From positions 1-64,000 of the forward strand of contig NZ_CP193762.1 of assembly GCF_050847355.1 (NCBI RefSeq): 64,000 nt of DNA, written 5' to 3'. This stretch comes from Limimaricola sp027213785. GTDB taxonomy: Bacteria; Pseudomonadota; Alphaproteobacteria; Rhodobacterales; Rhodobacteraceae. Shown in pieces: positions 63,397 through 64,000 of this stretch (positions are counted from its first letter, which is position 1; each line of letters begins with the position of its first letter). Both the position numbers and the translations under genes were made by a program. The notes under the pieces were generated by a model. It was not told the origin of the DNA. It saw only the letters and a program-made list of their open reading frames with translations, and made no database searches.

Positions 63397-63418
63397 CCCC
63401 GGAGATCGATCTCCGGGG
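63397..63418. repeat. 22-bp perfect palindrome
   Basis: Two CCCCGGAGATC-type arms meet in a perfect palindrome with no loop, followed by TTGTTCCCTT. It could be a factor-binding site or a terminator; no gene ends immediately before it. Confidence 0.5.
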
Positions 63419-64000
63419 TTGTTCCCTTCAATAAGCTGGAGTGCACTAGTTGGCCATTCGGCCAGGGCCGCCAAGTGTATAGAAGGGCGTGGTGATTTCG
63501 GGCAGCCTGTCCGCTCTCTAGCAGAGTGCGAGTACAGGGGCGCCACACTCCCGGTCCCCAAGCATCGATTGCCAGGTCTAGCGCGATGTGAGGGCTTGGA
63601 TCAGCGAAAGCGTCACAAGGGCCTTTCGGATCACGCGCGCAGGATTACCCCGTATTTCCTTCGTCAAGTCGGAGAATCCGGAAAGGCTGGACATAATGTG
63701 AGATCAATATGGCGAACCGGTGTCTAATTCGGCATGAGCTCGGATTAGGAGGGATGCTCTTGGGCGTGAAGTCGCGGCCCGGCCCCAAGGCCGGTGAGGA
63801 CGACGCGGGCGGACAGATGATCATTCCAGCGATCAGGGCAATGGTCAACCGCAACAATTAGTCCCGTCAGGTCATTTTCGCCTTTAATCCATCCGGACCA
63901 TCTTCTACAGGACGTATCCAAAAGCAGTATTGCGCCTAGATCGCGATTCAGGCGGCGCGCAAATCTTTGAGCCGATCCCGATGTCACCGGGCTCGAATCC

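Larger units (their letters stand above)
62810..64000. other. right-end gene-poor stretch
   Basis: About 1.2 kb without a convincing gene. It contains the right copy of the 15-bp direct repeat, a 22-bp perfect palindrome and repeated GGCGGCTTAG words (about 63303 and 63388). A minus-strand open frame over 63745-63987 shows no family resemblance. The stretch may be decayed mobile DNA. Confidence 0.4.

Noticed and set aside
63745..63987. A minus-strand open frame of 80 codons near the right edge
   Set aside because: No family resemblance, no ribosome site seen, and it may be cut by the window's edge context.

Overview
The window is high-GC alphaproteobacterial DNA, most likely from a Rhodobacterales plasmid or chromid. 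The supports are a ParA/ParB pair with its own palindromic sites at the left edge, an RHE_PE00001-type plasmid protein, two toxin-antitoxin pairs, five insertion sequences or their remnants, an AEP-primase-like/helicase-like gene pair, and GGAGG-type ribosome sites ahead of most genes. No rRNA, tRNA, CRISPR array or recognisable repC/DnaA-type initiator was seen. Everything here rests on reading motifs by eye; no database search was run.

Layout. 1-2.6 kb: parAB with three copies of a 16-bp palindrome (parS candidates). 3.2-5.2 kb: a cupin gene and a complete IS256-family element. 5.2-12.1 kb: a dispersed CBASS antiphage system made of a CD-NTase, an overlapping E2-like protein and, 3.9 kb further on, an HNH-SAVED (Cap5-type) effector. 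An IS1595 transposase gene and a decayed SulP transporter/universal stress protein pair lie in between. 12.1-13.8 kb: IS3 debris. 14.1-28.6 kb: a protein-quality-control island (three Hsp20, DegP, GrpE, two HtpX-like proteases, a CbpA-like J protein, MarR regulator, FtsH, ClpK/ClpG-type disaggregase, HdeD, NDUFA4-like protein, permease). It resembles the transmissible locus of stress tolerance (tLST/LHR) of gammaproteobacteria, and a near-consensus sigma-32 promoter lies ahead of marR-ftsH-clpK.

28.8-32.2 kb: a cobalamin riboswitch and a FecCD-type ABC importer, so probably corrinoid or cobalt uptake. 32.2-35.3 kb: an intact IS3 element that has cut off the 5' end of a tniQ gene. 36-40.3 kb: the RHE_PE00001 protein, an IS21-end remnant, a HigBA toxin-antitoxin pair and an OLD-type ATPase/TOPRIM nuclease. 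40.7-51.6 kb: two divergent operons around an IclR regulator, holding a TctABC tripartite carboxylate transporter, two KstD-like flavoprotein dehydrogenases, a shikimate-dehydrogenase-like enzyme, a TIM-barrel isomerase/dehydratase, a NIPSNAP protein and a Gfo/Idh/MocA oxidoreductase. This looks like uptake and oxidation of a cyclic (hydroaromatic) carboxylic acid. The locus is cut off inside a second aroE-like gene.

51.7-64 kb: an AEC transporter, a FitAB/VapBC pair, a large UPF0149-like protein of unknown role, and an AEP-like/Fe-S-helicase-like pair, bounded by 15-bp direct repeats and long gene-poor stretches. Overall this is an accessory replicon carrying phage defence, heat/stress survival, corrinoid import and a catabolic operon, much rearranged by IS elements.
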